Source of the DNA: Orthonyx spaldingii
Lineage: Eukaryota; Chordata; Aves; Passeriformes; Orthonychidae
DNA: 64,000 bases
Reading direction: 5' to 3'
NCBI GenBank assembly: GCA_013397795.1
Contig: VZTJ01003820.1
Coordinates: 743,523-807,522, forward strand
Under the pieces are notes generated by a model. That model did no database searches. It saw only the letters and a list, made by a program, of their open reading frames with translations, and was not told the DNA's origin. How positions within the stretch are numbered: position 1 is the stretch's first letter; every line of letters begins with the position of its first letter. Shown here in pieces: positions 27,500 to 42,710 of the stretch. Made by a program: the position numbers and the translations under genes.

Positions 27500-27598
27500 G
27501 CTGTTGAATCAGTGAGTGCTTCTAGAAGTGTACATAAAAATGAGCAAGAGATCCATCCCCCAAGTGAGATTTGTAAAACATTAAGGCCTAGAATATAA
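27500..27598 (+). other. exon-like open segment after a splice acceptor (speculative)
   Basis: TTTCTTCCTTTAG at 27487-27499 is a fair acceptor. In the phase left by the previous FER exon, the sequence reads AVESVSASRSVHKNEQEI and 14 more residues to TAA at 27596-27598. Two internal donors are visible. GTGAGT at 27512 would give a 12-nt in-frame micro-exon and GTGAGA at 27564 would give a 64-nt exon. No similarity is recognised, and a 32-codon open frame is easily found by chance. Confidence 0.2.
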
Positions 27599-28540
27599 AC
27601 TTGTCATATTAACTTGCTGGCTAATATTTAAGTAGAGTTTAAAGAAAAGAGCTGGGAATTTCATTTCATGCAGCTAACTTTTTCTTTTTTTCTTTCTGTG
27701 TTTTCCTCAAAGACTAACCTGTCATTTAATTCTAACTATAAAATACAGTAGAAATATTAGTACTAGTAGTGGTAAACTGAGTTAAAATCAATATTAAAGT
27801 GGTTATATATCCTGCAATTGCACTGTTTTTTCTGGGCTTTCAGCCGTGTTTTATTCTATAGCCAGTCAGGGTGAATATTGTATCACTGAGAAAATATGCT
27901 GGCATCAGAAGACTTGTTCATAACAATAATGCAATTTTAGTAACACTCATTGTTACTTACTTCATCAGAAAAACCACCTTCATATGAGAAGAAGCAAAGG
28001 TAAGGTAAAGTGAAGGACAATCAACAGAGGAAACTTTGTGGAATTTCCTTCTAAAGTAATAAACAATACTTCAATCAAATTTAAAAGAGGAGGAAAATTG
28101 ATGATAGAGTTATAGACACCACCATAATTACCTATGTCTAAAATGCTCTGTTTTCCTTCCAGACTTCTTTTTCTGTCATAAAGGCTCTTAAGGTATTTTA
28201 GTTTTGGAATGTGATCCTTGATGCCTCAGCCTGCACTCAATTTGTACATATGCAGGTGTTACTGTCTGATGGCTTCCTTTCTAAACTATAAAATAAATTG
28301 CATATCAGGGTTTTTTAAAAACTTTGTTTTGTGAAGGCCATGAGGTAGATTAGTAATCCTGTATTGTCCCTTTATCCTTAGAAACATTCCCTCTCAAGCA
28401 GAAATCTGCTCCTGTGTTAAAGGGTTTGCTGCTCTGAATAACAGAGGTTTTCTTTCAAGCCAAGCTCCTCATCTTTGAACAGTAAATGTTCAAGTAAATA
28501 ACATTGTCTAACATTTTGAAAGCTTTTCTCTTTCTTTCAG

Positions 28541-28651
28541 GAATTTGTGAAAGAAAATGACATAGTGTCATATAACAGTGGTGAACAGCTTTCACCTGAG
28601 ATGTTTTTAACTGTTGATGAAATTGAAAGATATGACTACCTGCTTGGCTAA
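28541..28651 (+). other. candidate alternative terminal exon of FER (kinase-less isoform)
   Basis: A strong acceptor (TTTCTCTTTCTTTCAG ending at 28540) is followed, in exactly the phase left by the FER linker exon, by 36 codons and TAA at 28649-28651. The read-out begins EFVKENDIVSYNSGEQLSPE and ends VDEIERYDYLLG. It is acidic, with mixed composition rather than low complexity. The first AATAAA noticed downstream is at about 29503. If spliced to 23931, it would end FER after the FX and linker regions, giving a protein without SH2 or kinase. No family similarity is recognised. It may also be a chance open frame or part of an unrelated transcript. Confidence 0.35.
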
Positions 28652-30220
28652 ATCAATATATCTGCTTTTTAGCATCTCACTGTGTTAAGAAACACGTAAA
28701 CTTGGAGTACAACGTTTGCCTCTGAAAACTGTGGAATTTTTTGTTCAAGCTGTAGTTATTTCTTGCATAGTCCTTCCTATCTCTGCACCTAGTGATGAGT
28801 CTGTTGGTTGTAGTGCTTGTTTCAAATCTCAGGTCTGAAATTCTCCTTGATGAGAATTTACTTCATGATGATTGTCTGTGTGTGTCTGTTGATGTCTGAG
28901 AACACAAGGGTCAGTCAGGTTCTTAAATATGTTCTCCATTTTTCCATTAGGATCCTGGACTAAACCTAGTCCTTTGAAGTATAATTTTGGCAGTCAGGAG
29001 CCAACAAAGACGTTTTTCAATGGCTAAAACTTTATGCAAGCGCTGAAGAATTGCAGATATTTGGAAACAGGAATTCCTGAGTAGATGCCCTTTCTTGAGT
29101 CTGCTCATTTCCACTCTGAGAGTCTGAGATAATTTGTAGTGGTTATTGGACTAGGTGAGGCATTGTAATCTAAGTATCTTCCGAGGAAGACCATAAATGT
29201 GCAGATGGCCTCCAACCTGAGTTTTTATCAGGGCAGAGCAATAGGAGAGGTTAATTCAGAATGATGTGCTTTGTTTGCATGTTTGATTGTCCTGCAGTGA
29301 GATGTAGATCTCCATGCTGTTACCTAGATGCAGTTCAGGAGGCTGGGAAACATTCGCGTTCCTGTTGTACTCACAATGCAGTGTGCACTACGTTATGTCA
29401 TTCAGAGTTTTACCACTCAGGCTGTGACAGTTTTTATGAGCTGTGGCACTGCTATTGAATGGCATACAGGTTAAAGGAGGGTTTGCCTTCCTCCCCATAA
29501 CAAATAAATCAGAGGTGGTCGTTGACAAAATACAAAATTTTCGTCAGTGCTTTCTTAAATAATGTAGGCATGTTAAAATTAATGTGTGAAATTACGGGTT
29601 AAAACTCATTAACTTCCACTTACAGCTATTAGCTTCCATTTGCAGCCAGTTCCATGTAGTGAAAATAACTCCTTGCAATCTTTGTGTCTTCAGAAACGCT
29701 TATCCTAGAGGTAATAGGGACAGTACACCCAGATGTGTATTCTGCACTACAGGGTACATGCTAGGAAAAAGGTCTCATAATTATTAATTCATTTGGAATG
29801 CAACTGGTGAATCTTGCAAAAACAGTTTATCCAATTCAAGTGTTTTGTATAAGTCAGTTTACTAAGTTAATTTATTATGGTTTTGTGCTTGACAAGTTTC
29901 TGTCTGGATAGGGAAATGATTAATATTCAATTTTTAATAGCATATCAGAATGTGTGAGAAAGAGTTGGTCAGTATGGCTTACAAAAAATAGTAAGTCACA
30001 TAAAAAATATTACATGGTTTTATGGATGATTCCTTAAACTTCTGCTTTTGGTATATTGATTTTTCATGTAAATAGAAAAGAAAGTGATCAATATGATTTT
30101 GTGCAAATGTAAGAGCTGTAAGAGCCTTGATCTTGTTGGTTAATAGAAATACGTAATTTAGATACATAAAACAGAAATTGTTGTTGTTTGTGGTACTTCT
30201 CATGTACAAGTAAACTCTAA

Positions 30221-33897
<3,677 letters not shown>

Positions 33898-34020
33898 AAC
33901 CAATATCGTTTTGAAGGAACTGGGTTTCCAACCATTCCTCAGCTCATAGAACATCATTACACAACAAAACAAGTTATTACAAAGAAGTCAGGTGTTGTTC
34001 TGCTTAATCCTGTTGTTAAG
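33898..34020 (+). CDS. FER: FER tyrosine kinase, SH2 domain exon 2 and SH2-kinase linker
   Basis: 41 codons, phase 0 at both ends (about human 512-552). It encodes the second half of SH2, [20 protein letters not shown], then [20 protein letters not shown] and Lys. The [13 protein letters not shown] segment is the alpha-B helix and following loop that form the specificity pocket. The LLNPVVK tail leads to the kinase domain. The acceptor is CTCTATACAG and the donor is GTAATG, a weaker site. The next intron is 14.7 kb. Confidence 0.98.
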
Positions 34021-37000
34021 GTAATGCATACATTCCAGAACCTTTATTTAACTGACAATAATTTTGGGAGGTTTCTGTTATTATTTAAAATAAGGTCCTG
34101 TGGAACTTCTCAGAAGATTTTTAATTTTTGTTCATTTTGTGACTCTGTTCCTTTCAATCTTCTCACTTCTGTGCAATGTATTCACTTAAAACAACTCTCC
34201 GTCTTAATTCTTGTAATGAGTTTTTCCTATCTTGAAAGAGTGGCATTCAACTTCTTACCAAGTATCCTCTTACTTTTCTGTTTGGTTTCACATTTGGATT
34301 TCCCTACTAAGTAATTCAAAGAAGTAGTTCTTTGCCCTTCCTTCTATAAAGTAAAAAATTTCTTTTATATAATGGAGAAGGTCTCGTGAAATTTGGAAGA
34401 ATTATGACAACTCTATTCTGTCTCTGTTTTATAGCACAAAAATAAGTTAGACACAGAAAAAGGTACTGATATTCCAGCATCAGAGTAAATTTAAAACAAG
34501 AATTCCCTTTTTAATCAGGAGGCTATTACAGAAAGTCTTTCAGGATGGAAATAAAAAGGGGATAAGTATAAACTATATCAGTGTTTTAAGAGTCTCCTTG
34601 ACTTCTTCCTGCAGTTTTGTAGTTAGTATCTGTCTAGTTGGTATTTCATTCATAAGCCAATTTCACTTACATCTTTGCATCTTAACTATGGGTAAGCCTT
34701 TTGTTCTTGATATATTTGTTTTTTTAAGGCTGGTTTCAAGCCCATGTTCAACAAAATTTTAGGAAGTATGACAATTTATATTTCACCATTAGTTGCCTAC
34801 TCCAGGGTCCTAGTTCTTTCCTGCTAATAATCCTAAGAAAGTCAAACACATTCTTTTTCTCAAAATTACACTTAATCTGCATTTAACTATTTTATATAAT
34901 TTAAAAATTTTAAGAATGGTATATTGTAAATACACATCTGATGTTATTATCTTGCTGATTACCAAACTGATGCTTCATTGAATATAAAATATTGCTTGCA
35001 TTCATTGTAGAATGAATGTAACATAAGAAAGCATAGGACATTATTTTTGATGTGTGAATAATTCTTTTTGATATAAATGGCTTAAGCTACAACTAAGGGG
35101 TAGTCAAGCTCAAAACGAAATCTTTTTAAATCTGTTTGCAAATTTCTCTCTCTCCTTAGTACCATGTTGGTTTTAAATATTTAATATTTTTTCTGTTTCC
35201 TGACTGTACATACATAGCAGCCCTGTTTTAGCAAATGTAAAACTATAGTATAGTATATTACTACATACTCTTAGTTATTGTCTGTTAAACTGGAACACAT
35301 CATCTGTAAAATATCAGCTCTTCATTCTCTGTTTACTTTGAAGATAGGGAGTTTCAATTCCTAACATTTTTGTTTCATTTTGTATCATTTTTTTTATAGA
35401 GTTACATTTTAATTTATCCATAGTCTTGCGTAACTATAGCCAAATAATTTTTCTAGTACCTGTCTTCTAGAAGAAACATGTTCCGAAATGGCATTCATGG
35501 TCATGTCACCATTACTGTTACCTTGTGGCCTTTGAGCTATAAATGCACGTACCTTTAGATAGTCTAAATCCCTTGGTGATCTCTCTGTGGTGGGTCTTTC
35601 TAGAACTTAAATCCATACCACTACTTTCAGATGTGTTGTAGCCACCTTACAAAGTGATGGAGGACAGTTTCCCAGATAGATTTGTTAGCTTTCCTACTGT
35701 AACAGAGCATTAAGTCAGACTTTTTGTTTTTCTCCTTTTCAGGGGTAAAAAGGAAGTGAGCCCACTCCTCTCTGGACTTGCTGACTTGAGTTAGTCTTAG
35801 TATCAACTAAACGTAGTATTAAGTAAAAATTAGTGGAAATGTTACTATTTCCTCTAGGATTGTGCTGGTTAGTAGTTGATCTGAGCTGCAGTGCAAAGCT
35901 ACTTCAGCTGCTCAGGTTTCCCAAAAATTATGCGAGTAATTGGTATCTATCCATAAAACCCAGAGGCTGCATCTGTTTTTTCATATGACTTACCTTGTCC
36001 TGGTATACATCAGTCGTAATATTCAAGAGCATTTCCTTTAGGGTTAATAAACCTTTCAACTTCCATTCTGCTAATGTTGCTGAAGTAATGGAAAAGGTGA
36101 CTGTTAGAACTAACAAGAGTATTGAGTGACAGGAAACTGGTTATATAGGGTTTTTAAAAGTATACATATTACATACCTTGCATGTAGGCTTTCAAGAATT
36201 TATGAAATGGGATGTCAGTTTCTATAGCTACTAATAATTGGTGTAAGCTAAAACCAATGCATAGTGTACTTAGTGCTTCATGACCAGCTATTTGAGCCAA
36301 ATAAGGCAGTGTTGAAAAGGGTGTTAGCTACATGATTTGAATTTCTTTAGAGCAGCTGTTCTCAAAAATATTTAAATTGTTTTGGGTTGAGCTATGATTT
36401 TATGGTGGTTTTAGTTCTCCCATCTGATAAAAACTATTTGCTGTATTCTGAAGAAGTACTTGAAAATGAAGCAAAAGAGTGTTGTGAGCTTTCCTTTTTA
36501 ATTTGCATAGAGCTCTGGTTGTCATATGGGACAGTGGAGACGTTTTAAGTCATTTTCAAAAGTAGTGTATGCACTCTGACACCTAGCGTTGGGGGTAATT
36601 TATGCATCATGTGCTATTACCAAGATGTCTTTAATCATTTCCTAAAAGTTCATTTGACATCAGCAAAGACTATTTTTGCTTTGTTCATATTACAGCTTCA
36701 GAGCAGTCTTTGTCATTTCATGTAATCTTTAATCTTTTTATGCAAATTACTGTTCCTCTAATAACCTATTTGGAAATTGAAAGTTAAATACAACAAACTT
36801 CATAGCAAAAAAGAAAAGAAGTTCTTCTTTTTAGTTTGTTTTTGCTTTCCTTCCTTCTCATAGTCATTCATCCTCCTTTACCATATTAGTAAAATTAGTG
36901 TTCACCTTCTGTGACATTGCCCTTGAAAGGAGCAGGCTTAATTGTGTCACAAAAGGCCTGTCCCATGTCCCATTTCATGTACACTGAATCTGCCTGCTTG

Positions 37001-40000
37001 GAATTTTAATGATTCTGTAATAATAGAATTTAAATTAGAAAAACTGAGTGCATTAGAAAGATATCTGTGAGTAATTTCTTTAATGGAAAAGTGTCTCATA
37101 ATTATTTATAATCTTCTAGAAAAAAAGAACATTATGTTCTTCAGGTTGTTATTGATGGTACATAAAGCCCCTGAGTAACCTCAGAGCACCTCCAAGGACT
37201 TTATTAGTTAAATTGCTGTTTCAGCCTTACTGGATGTATTTTAACCTTCTAACATCTTTTTGACCTCCTGTTTTGGAGGTTTTTAGATTTCTTGAAATAC
37301 ATTTTTTATTTATATTTGAGAAATCTGTATAAAGTTGGGAATGTGCTTCAGTTGGACTACTAGAAAAGAGAATAATCAAAAAAATAAGGAATGCCATTTT
37401 TATTTAAGTGTACCTGAATTAAAGTTTTCACTTGGATCAGAAATACACCTTTGAATTAAGTTAGCCCAGGGTGCTCAACTGCTCATGGGAGGGAGTTCAG
37501 TTTTCAGAGCCAGGAAAGATCTAGCTTGAAATAATGCTTTTCCCCCAAATATATGTTTCAGATTCTGAGCACTAGCTGATTTGCTCTGGAGATCTACTAC
37601 TATTTCACTAGTGTTAATGTAGTCCTGGTGTTTGGATGCTCTGTAGTTAATTTAAATTCTGAGCTTATGGAAAAAAAAAACTTGCTGCTTTGTCAGATGA
37701 GTTAGGCCATGTGTTCATTACTAGTAACTTTCATTTAAAAATTCTAGATCTATTTTTATGTGACACGGAAGCTTGTGATATGGTCTCATACGTTTTGTGT
37801 ACGTAGGAAAATGATGAATCATAAATTATGAGATGAAAGAAAAGTGTTGAAAGAGAAAAAATACGTATTTCTTAGTAGTGTTTCTAATGCTGATAAATAA
37901 GTTGGCAAATGACATGAGAATTCTCTGCAGATCTGATGCTGTCTTGCAAGGTATGAATATGTTGATGAGTTAGATATGGAAAGAAATTCTGAAGAACTAA
38001 AAATTGCAAAGATTTTTTTTTCATGAACATCCATCAGTAAAAATCTGACGTGACCCTAATTTTTTGCTGGTGGGTTTTTTTGGCGGGTTTGTTTTATTTT
38101 AGCAAAGCAAGGGAAGGTTCACTATTGCAGACAACACATGTGCTCAGGGTACAGGTAGTGTGTGTCTCTCAGACCAGCAAAGCACACATGGAGGAATTGA
38201 AGGAGGCTGCTGAACAGTCTCGGTTTCAGACAAGCTCTCTTATGCCTGCTGGGAGATACTGGATAGAAACAAGGGTACATACAAAGGAGACTTGCAAATG
38301 CATCGCAAAGTAATCCTGTCACACAATTATAGATGCTCACCTCGTGGCTGGAGAGAATTAAGATGCTGCAGAGGGAAGCTGTGGCAGTAATGGTGCTGCC
38401 TTTGGGGAAGATCATCTTGCTTCTGTTTGACCTGGGGACGGCTCTGGAGGAGCAGAAATCTGAAAGGCTAAAGCAGCCTGTAGCAGAGAGTGAATCAGTT
38501 ATTGCAGCTCTACCTTGGCTGGGTTTGTCTCTCCATGGAGGATTCCTGTGGCACCCTGAATTACCTGTGTGGTACCCACCCATTTGGCCAAGAAGCACTC
38601 AGTGGTTGTGATCTCTGCGTGTTGGGTGTTGGCCTAGAGCTGTAATTCTCATGAGTGTAATTAAAGTCTAATATGTGCATTTTTAAATGGCAAAATATAT
38701 ATTCCGTTTTCTTTAAGGAAATTGAATTCACAATGAGGAGAGAATATTTATAATACATAGAAGATGTACTTACAGAAAATGAATGTATTTACTGAATATG
38801 CATGAAATGAATCAATAGCCTGCAGCTATTGACATTTGAGAGCAGAGTTTCATATCTTAATATTAGAGGTGCATTTCAGTTATGTTCTTATTTCTTCAGA
38901 ATTTGGACAAGTGGTACAGGATTTGCTTTTAACATTTTCTAGCAGAGATTATTGCAATATTTCTGTCAGGTAACAAAAGGAATGCATCATCCTTAATGGT
39001 GGCCTGTACTTGTCAAGGCATGTCATCCTGTTGAGAAAAGGGAAAAAAGAGAGTAATTTCCTCTTTGTGCTAGCAAAATACTAAACTGAATTTATGTATG
39101 ATATCAGGTATATTGACTACTTTCAAAATTGAAAGGATTTATTTTCTCAAAAAAATCTCATTAAAATGCATTGTAATAACGGAGGTAGATAAGGCTAGCA
39201 GAACAAAGAATAGCAAGGATTGTTTTATACTCAATGAACAAAGTTTTCTGTAGGTTTTTTTTTCTAGAGGCCATGGCATTAAGCATCTACTCTGTTGAGT
39301 GTTTCTGGTTCAGTCTTGTCTTTTTGGTATTTCTTTCCATGATCAGGTTTAGATTAAAATTGAAAAATAACACTCCTAAAGTGATTAGGAGCATTATGCT
39401 CACACCTAGGAAAAAAATATATTTTATCAAGAATGTGTATTTCATTTTAACAAACGCAATGTAATTTTTGACCAATCTCATAAAGAAAAATCTCTGTCCT
39501 ATAAATTTTAAGTGGAAACCTTGGCAACATGTGCATTCCTACTTTCTGTAGTACTTTCATATAAAAAATTGTAGAATGCCATATTGCTGTGTGGAGTGCA
39601 AATTGAACAAAATGAGTTATCTCAAACACAACTGAAACAGTAGGAAGTAGAAAAAATAACTAAAATTTATGAAGCAAGAGATGAAAGCGAGCCGTGCATT
39701 CTTACAAAAAAATAAAAAGGTATGTTGTTAGGAAGGGGTAAAAATTATTAAATGAAAGATGTTAGAGGAAGTTTTTTGATAACAGGTAACTAGGAGAATA
39801 AACTACTTGAATTAAAGCATGCTTCATCAAAGATTATTTAGATTTACTAGATTTTGTTGCTGATGTTTTGTGTATACATGTGAGAATCAAAGATTGACTG
39901 TGTTCTGTAATATTCTGGCTGTATGTCATGCCTTATGGAGGACTTGTAAAAACTGGGGCTTTGCATTTTGGCTTTTCATTGCCTTTATCAGAAGCTTTAT

Positions 40001-40876
40001 AACCAGATGTTAATATAGCATGATAAAAAAAATGTTTTAGAATTGTGTATGATTGCAGCATCTTTTCTGCTGAACTAGCATCGTGGGGTTTTTATGGGTT
40101 CTGTCTGTTTCCCCATATTTGGAATTCAAACATTCCCTAACAATTATTTTATGTAAGATTGTGAGTTGCAAACTTCTTGTAGTCCTCTAATTATGTTCTT
40201 CTTCCTGTTTATACTAGTGCAGTCAGGATGACTTTAATGCAAATAATGTTTTGTGTTTTCAGTGTTTGCATAGTATGTGGCTGACAAGCACATAACCTTC
40301 CTTGAACGTGGGCTCTCATGGGTCAAAAAACACAGTGCAGATCAAGAACAGGAATGAGTGTCTGTGCTCTTAAATTCCTTTGTAGAGTTACAGTTATGCA
40401 CAGTGGGGTACTGTGAAGTAGCTTGTGGTTGCTTAAGTATTTTAGCCTCCATCAATTTAAGTGGAACAAAATGTTAAAATGGAGTGAAATGACATGTCAG
40501 CTGTGGAGGAACAAAGGATACACACAAAAGGAGCTACAGGGTAAGAAGGGTACATTTTTAAAATCAGGTCTTTGCATCTCATGTATGTAATCATGTCTGA
40601 ATTCTGAAGAAGATCTGTTCATTTAAATGTTGATTAAGGGGGAATTCAGGGGTGAGATTAGATAGTGCTTCAGGATTCCTTATTTGCAAGGTGAATACTG
40701 TATTTAGCCTACTGTTGAGGATAGTGCCTGGATTTCATCGTCAGTTCATAACGAAGTAAATGCTTTTATCACTTCTGTCCTTTCTGTCACTTAGATTTCT
40801 TCCTAGTAGAGTTGCCAATGATTTGCATAGTGTATCCACTGTGATTACTAAAATCAAGATCACCCCCAGAGGGTGG

Positions 40877-41190
40877 TGATCAGTGGTACAAAGTCTAATT
40901 GGGGCCAGTAACTCTTGCTGTACCCCCAGCCTCAGCACTGTGCCCCATCCTTCCTTCATCCACTTCTTCATTAGCAAGCTGGATGACAGGGCACGAGCAG
41001 TTTTGCTGATGAGACCAATCTTTGAGGAGGGGCTGGTACACCAGAGGGTAGTGCTGCCATCTGGAGGGACCCAGACAGGCTGGAGAAAGGGTTTGACAGG
41101 AACCTGGTGCAGGGGAAGGGGCGGGGGAAGGGGCAAAAAGGGGAAGAGCAAAGTCCTGCAACTGGGGAAGCACAGCCCCAGGGACCACCA
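40877..41190 (+). mobile_element. CR1 LINE ORF2 reverse-transcriptase relic
   Basis: The sense strand follows the CR1 ORF2 palm region: GGTGATCAGTGGTACAAAGT (GDQWYKV), then a passage matching the RT active-site block, then TPEGSAAIWRDPDRLEK and the FDRNL motif. The family FADD motif reads FADE at 41002-41013, and a stop follows shortly after (TNL then TGA), so the copy cannot be active. The distal part is replaced by a G-rich run (41112-41133). It is sense to FER, unlike most CR1 copies in this window. Confidence 0.85.
41112..41133 (+). repeat. G-quadruplex-type G-run cluster
   Basis: Four runs of at least four G separated by AA, C and AA. This fits the G3+N1-7 quadruplex rule on the strand that is also the FER pre-mRNA. 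It lies in the tail of the CR1 relic. Confidence 0.75.
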
Positions 41191-41385
41191 TGTGGTAGAC
41201 ATAGATGCTTTTCCCTTATTTTGTGTTCATATTTTGAATTGAAAGTATGAATAGTAAATTTGTTTGTTTAATTGTAGGCCAGTTTATTCAAAAAGAATTT
41301 TGAGTCGTTGAGCAGGACACTGCATAGTTAATTCTCAGAGTTTTGAGATTTAGAAAAAGATGCAAAAGATACAGTAAGGTGCAAC

Positions 41386-42004
41386 TAATGTGGTTTAATC
41401 CCAGGTGGCAACCAAGCCCAACACAGGTCAGCATTCACTTCTCCCATGGTAGGATGGGGGAGAGAAACAGAAGGGCAAAAACTACAAAAGTTATGAGTTG
41501 AGATACAGGCAGTTTAATAGATAAAAGCAAAAGCTGTGCACACAAAGCGAAACAAGGAATGAATTCCCTGCTTCTCATGGTTGGGCAGGTGTTCCTGCAT
41601 TTCCAGGAATGCAGGACTCCATCACGTATAACAGTGACTTGGGAGGAAAAATGCCTTCACTCCAAACATCTTCCCGTTCCTTCTTTTTACTCAGCTTTGT
41701 ATGCTAAGCATGATGCCATATGGTATGAGATATCCCTTTGGTCAGTTTAGGGTCAGTTGTCCTGGCTGTGTCCCCTCCCAACTCCTTGTACAGCTGCTAG
41801 AATAGTTGGTGAATTCTTCAAAACATTCGTGTTCACTGTTTAATGTTTCATGTTTAATTAGAGAAGATGGTGCACACATGCATACCATAAACAGTGCTTC
41901 ATGTGTTAATCATCTTTGTCAAGAGACTAATTTAACATATAAAACCAAAATATAACCCCATACTAACTAGTGTGAGCAAAATTACCCTAGCTAGAAACAG
42001 CACA
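41386..42004. mobile_element. solo LTR of an avian endogenous retrovirus (ERVL-like by target-site length)
   Basis: A 619-bp element flanked by identical 5-bp direct repeats GCAAC (41381-41385 and 42005-42009). The internal order matches a common avian LTR as I remember it: GTGGTTTAATCCCAG near the left end, GTTTAATAGATAAAAG, GCATGATGCCATATGGTATG, then GTCCTGGCTGTGTCCCCTCC, and ACCCTAGCTAGAAACAGCAC at the right end. The right end is CA; the left end has decayed from TG to TA. There is no internal retroviral coding sequence and no second LTR, so it is a recombined solo LTR. A 5-bp duplication is typical of ERVL-class elements. Transcriptional orientation is not decided. Confidence 0.82.
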
Positions 42005-42684
42005 GCAACAAAGAGTAGATTACTATAGACCACAGAAGAAAATTTTGTGAAGCTAAAGTCACTAATACAGGAGAAAAAAAAATTGCTGAAGACAGCATTC
42101 AGAAGATTACACAAGTAATAATAGAATCTGTTAATATTTAGCAGAGCCTTGGCGTGTGTATACTGCTTCCCTTTGTGTGTCCTTCATTGACTGGCTTTTT
42201 TTTCTGCCACTAAGAGATTTTCCACTGCTTTTGCTATTCTGGAAAATGAGTTAGTGATATGTGAGAAACTAGCAATGTCTTGTTGAAGAGCTGTATGCAT
42301 CTGATGTAAAAAACCCAGTGCAGCATGCTTCTTTTAAACTGTTGACATCTCTGTAATGTTGTATGACTTCTGATTTAAAGCCAACATCTGTCTTGCTTGG
42401 AATGCAGGCAGAGCTCACTGGTACACTGAAATCTCATAAGTTAAGACTGCAGTTTCCTTTCTGTGTGGCTTTGCCTTTTTCCTGCTCATTCACAGTCACA
42501 AATTGACTAATGCAGCAGATCATTTGAAAGTTTGACAGGCTATTTCTGTTCCATTTCAGTGGTTTTAACATGTTATCTGAAGATTATGAAAGGCAGTGCA
42601 AAATGAGCAGGTGTGCATAGGACGAAGGATCTCGGGCTTTTGCTTTGAACAAAATAGTAATTTGGTGGAAGTTCTAATGTGGAA

Positions 42685-42710
42685 CTGCAGTACTTTAAAA
42701 GGTACTGCAG
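42685..42710. repeat. perfect 9-bp inverted repeat
   Basis: CTGCAGTAC, 8-base loop TTTAAAAG, then GTACTGCAG. It is too short for a miRNA precursor. No function is assigned. Confidence 0.75.

Noticed and set aside
38122..38598. 158-residue minus-strand open frame overlapping plus-strand frames
   Set aside because: It lies in a slightly GC-richer patch, where long chance frames occur on both strands. No domain or splice signal was recognised.
40741..41202. Minus-strand 153-residue open frame and its overlapping partners
   Set aside because: It overlaps the antisense of a CR1 reverse-transcriptase relic; the sense strand carries the LINE motifs.
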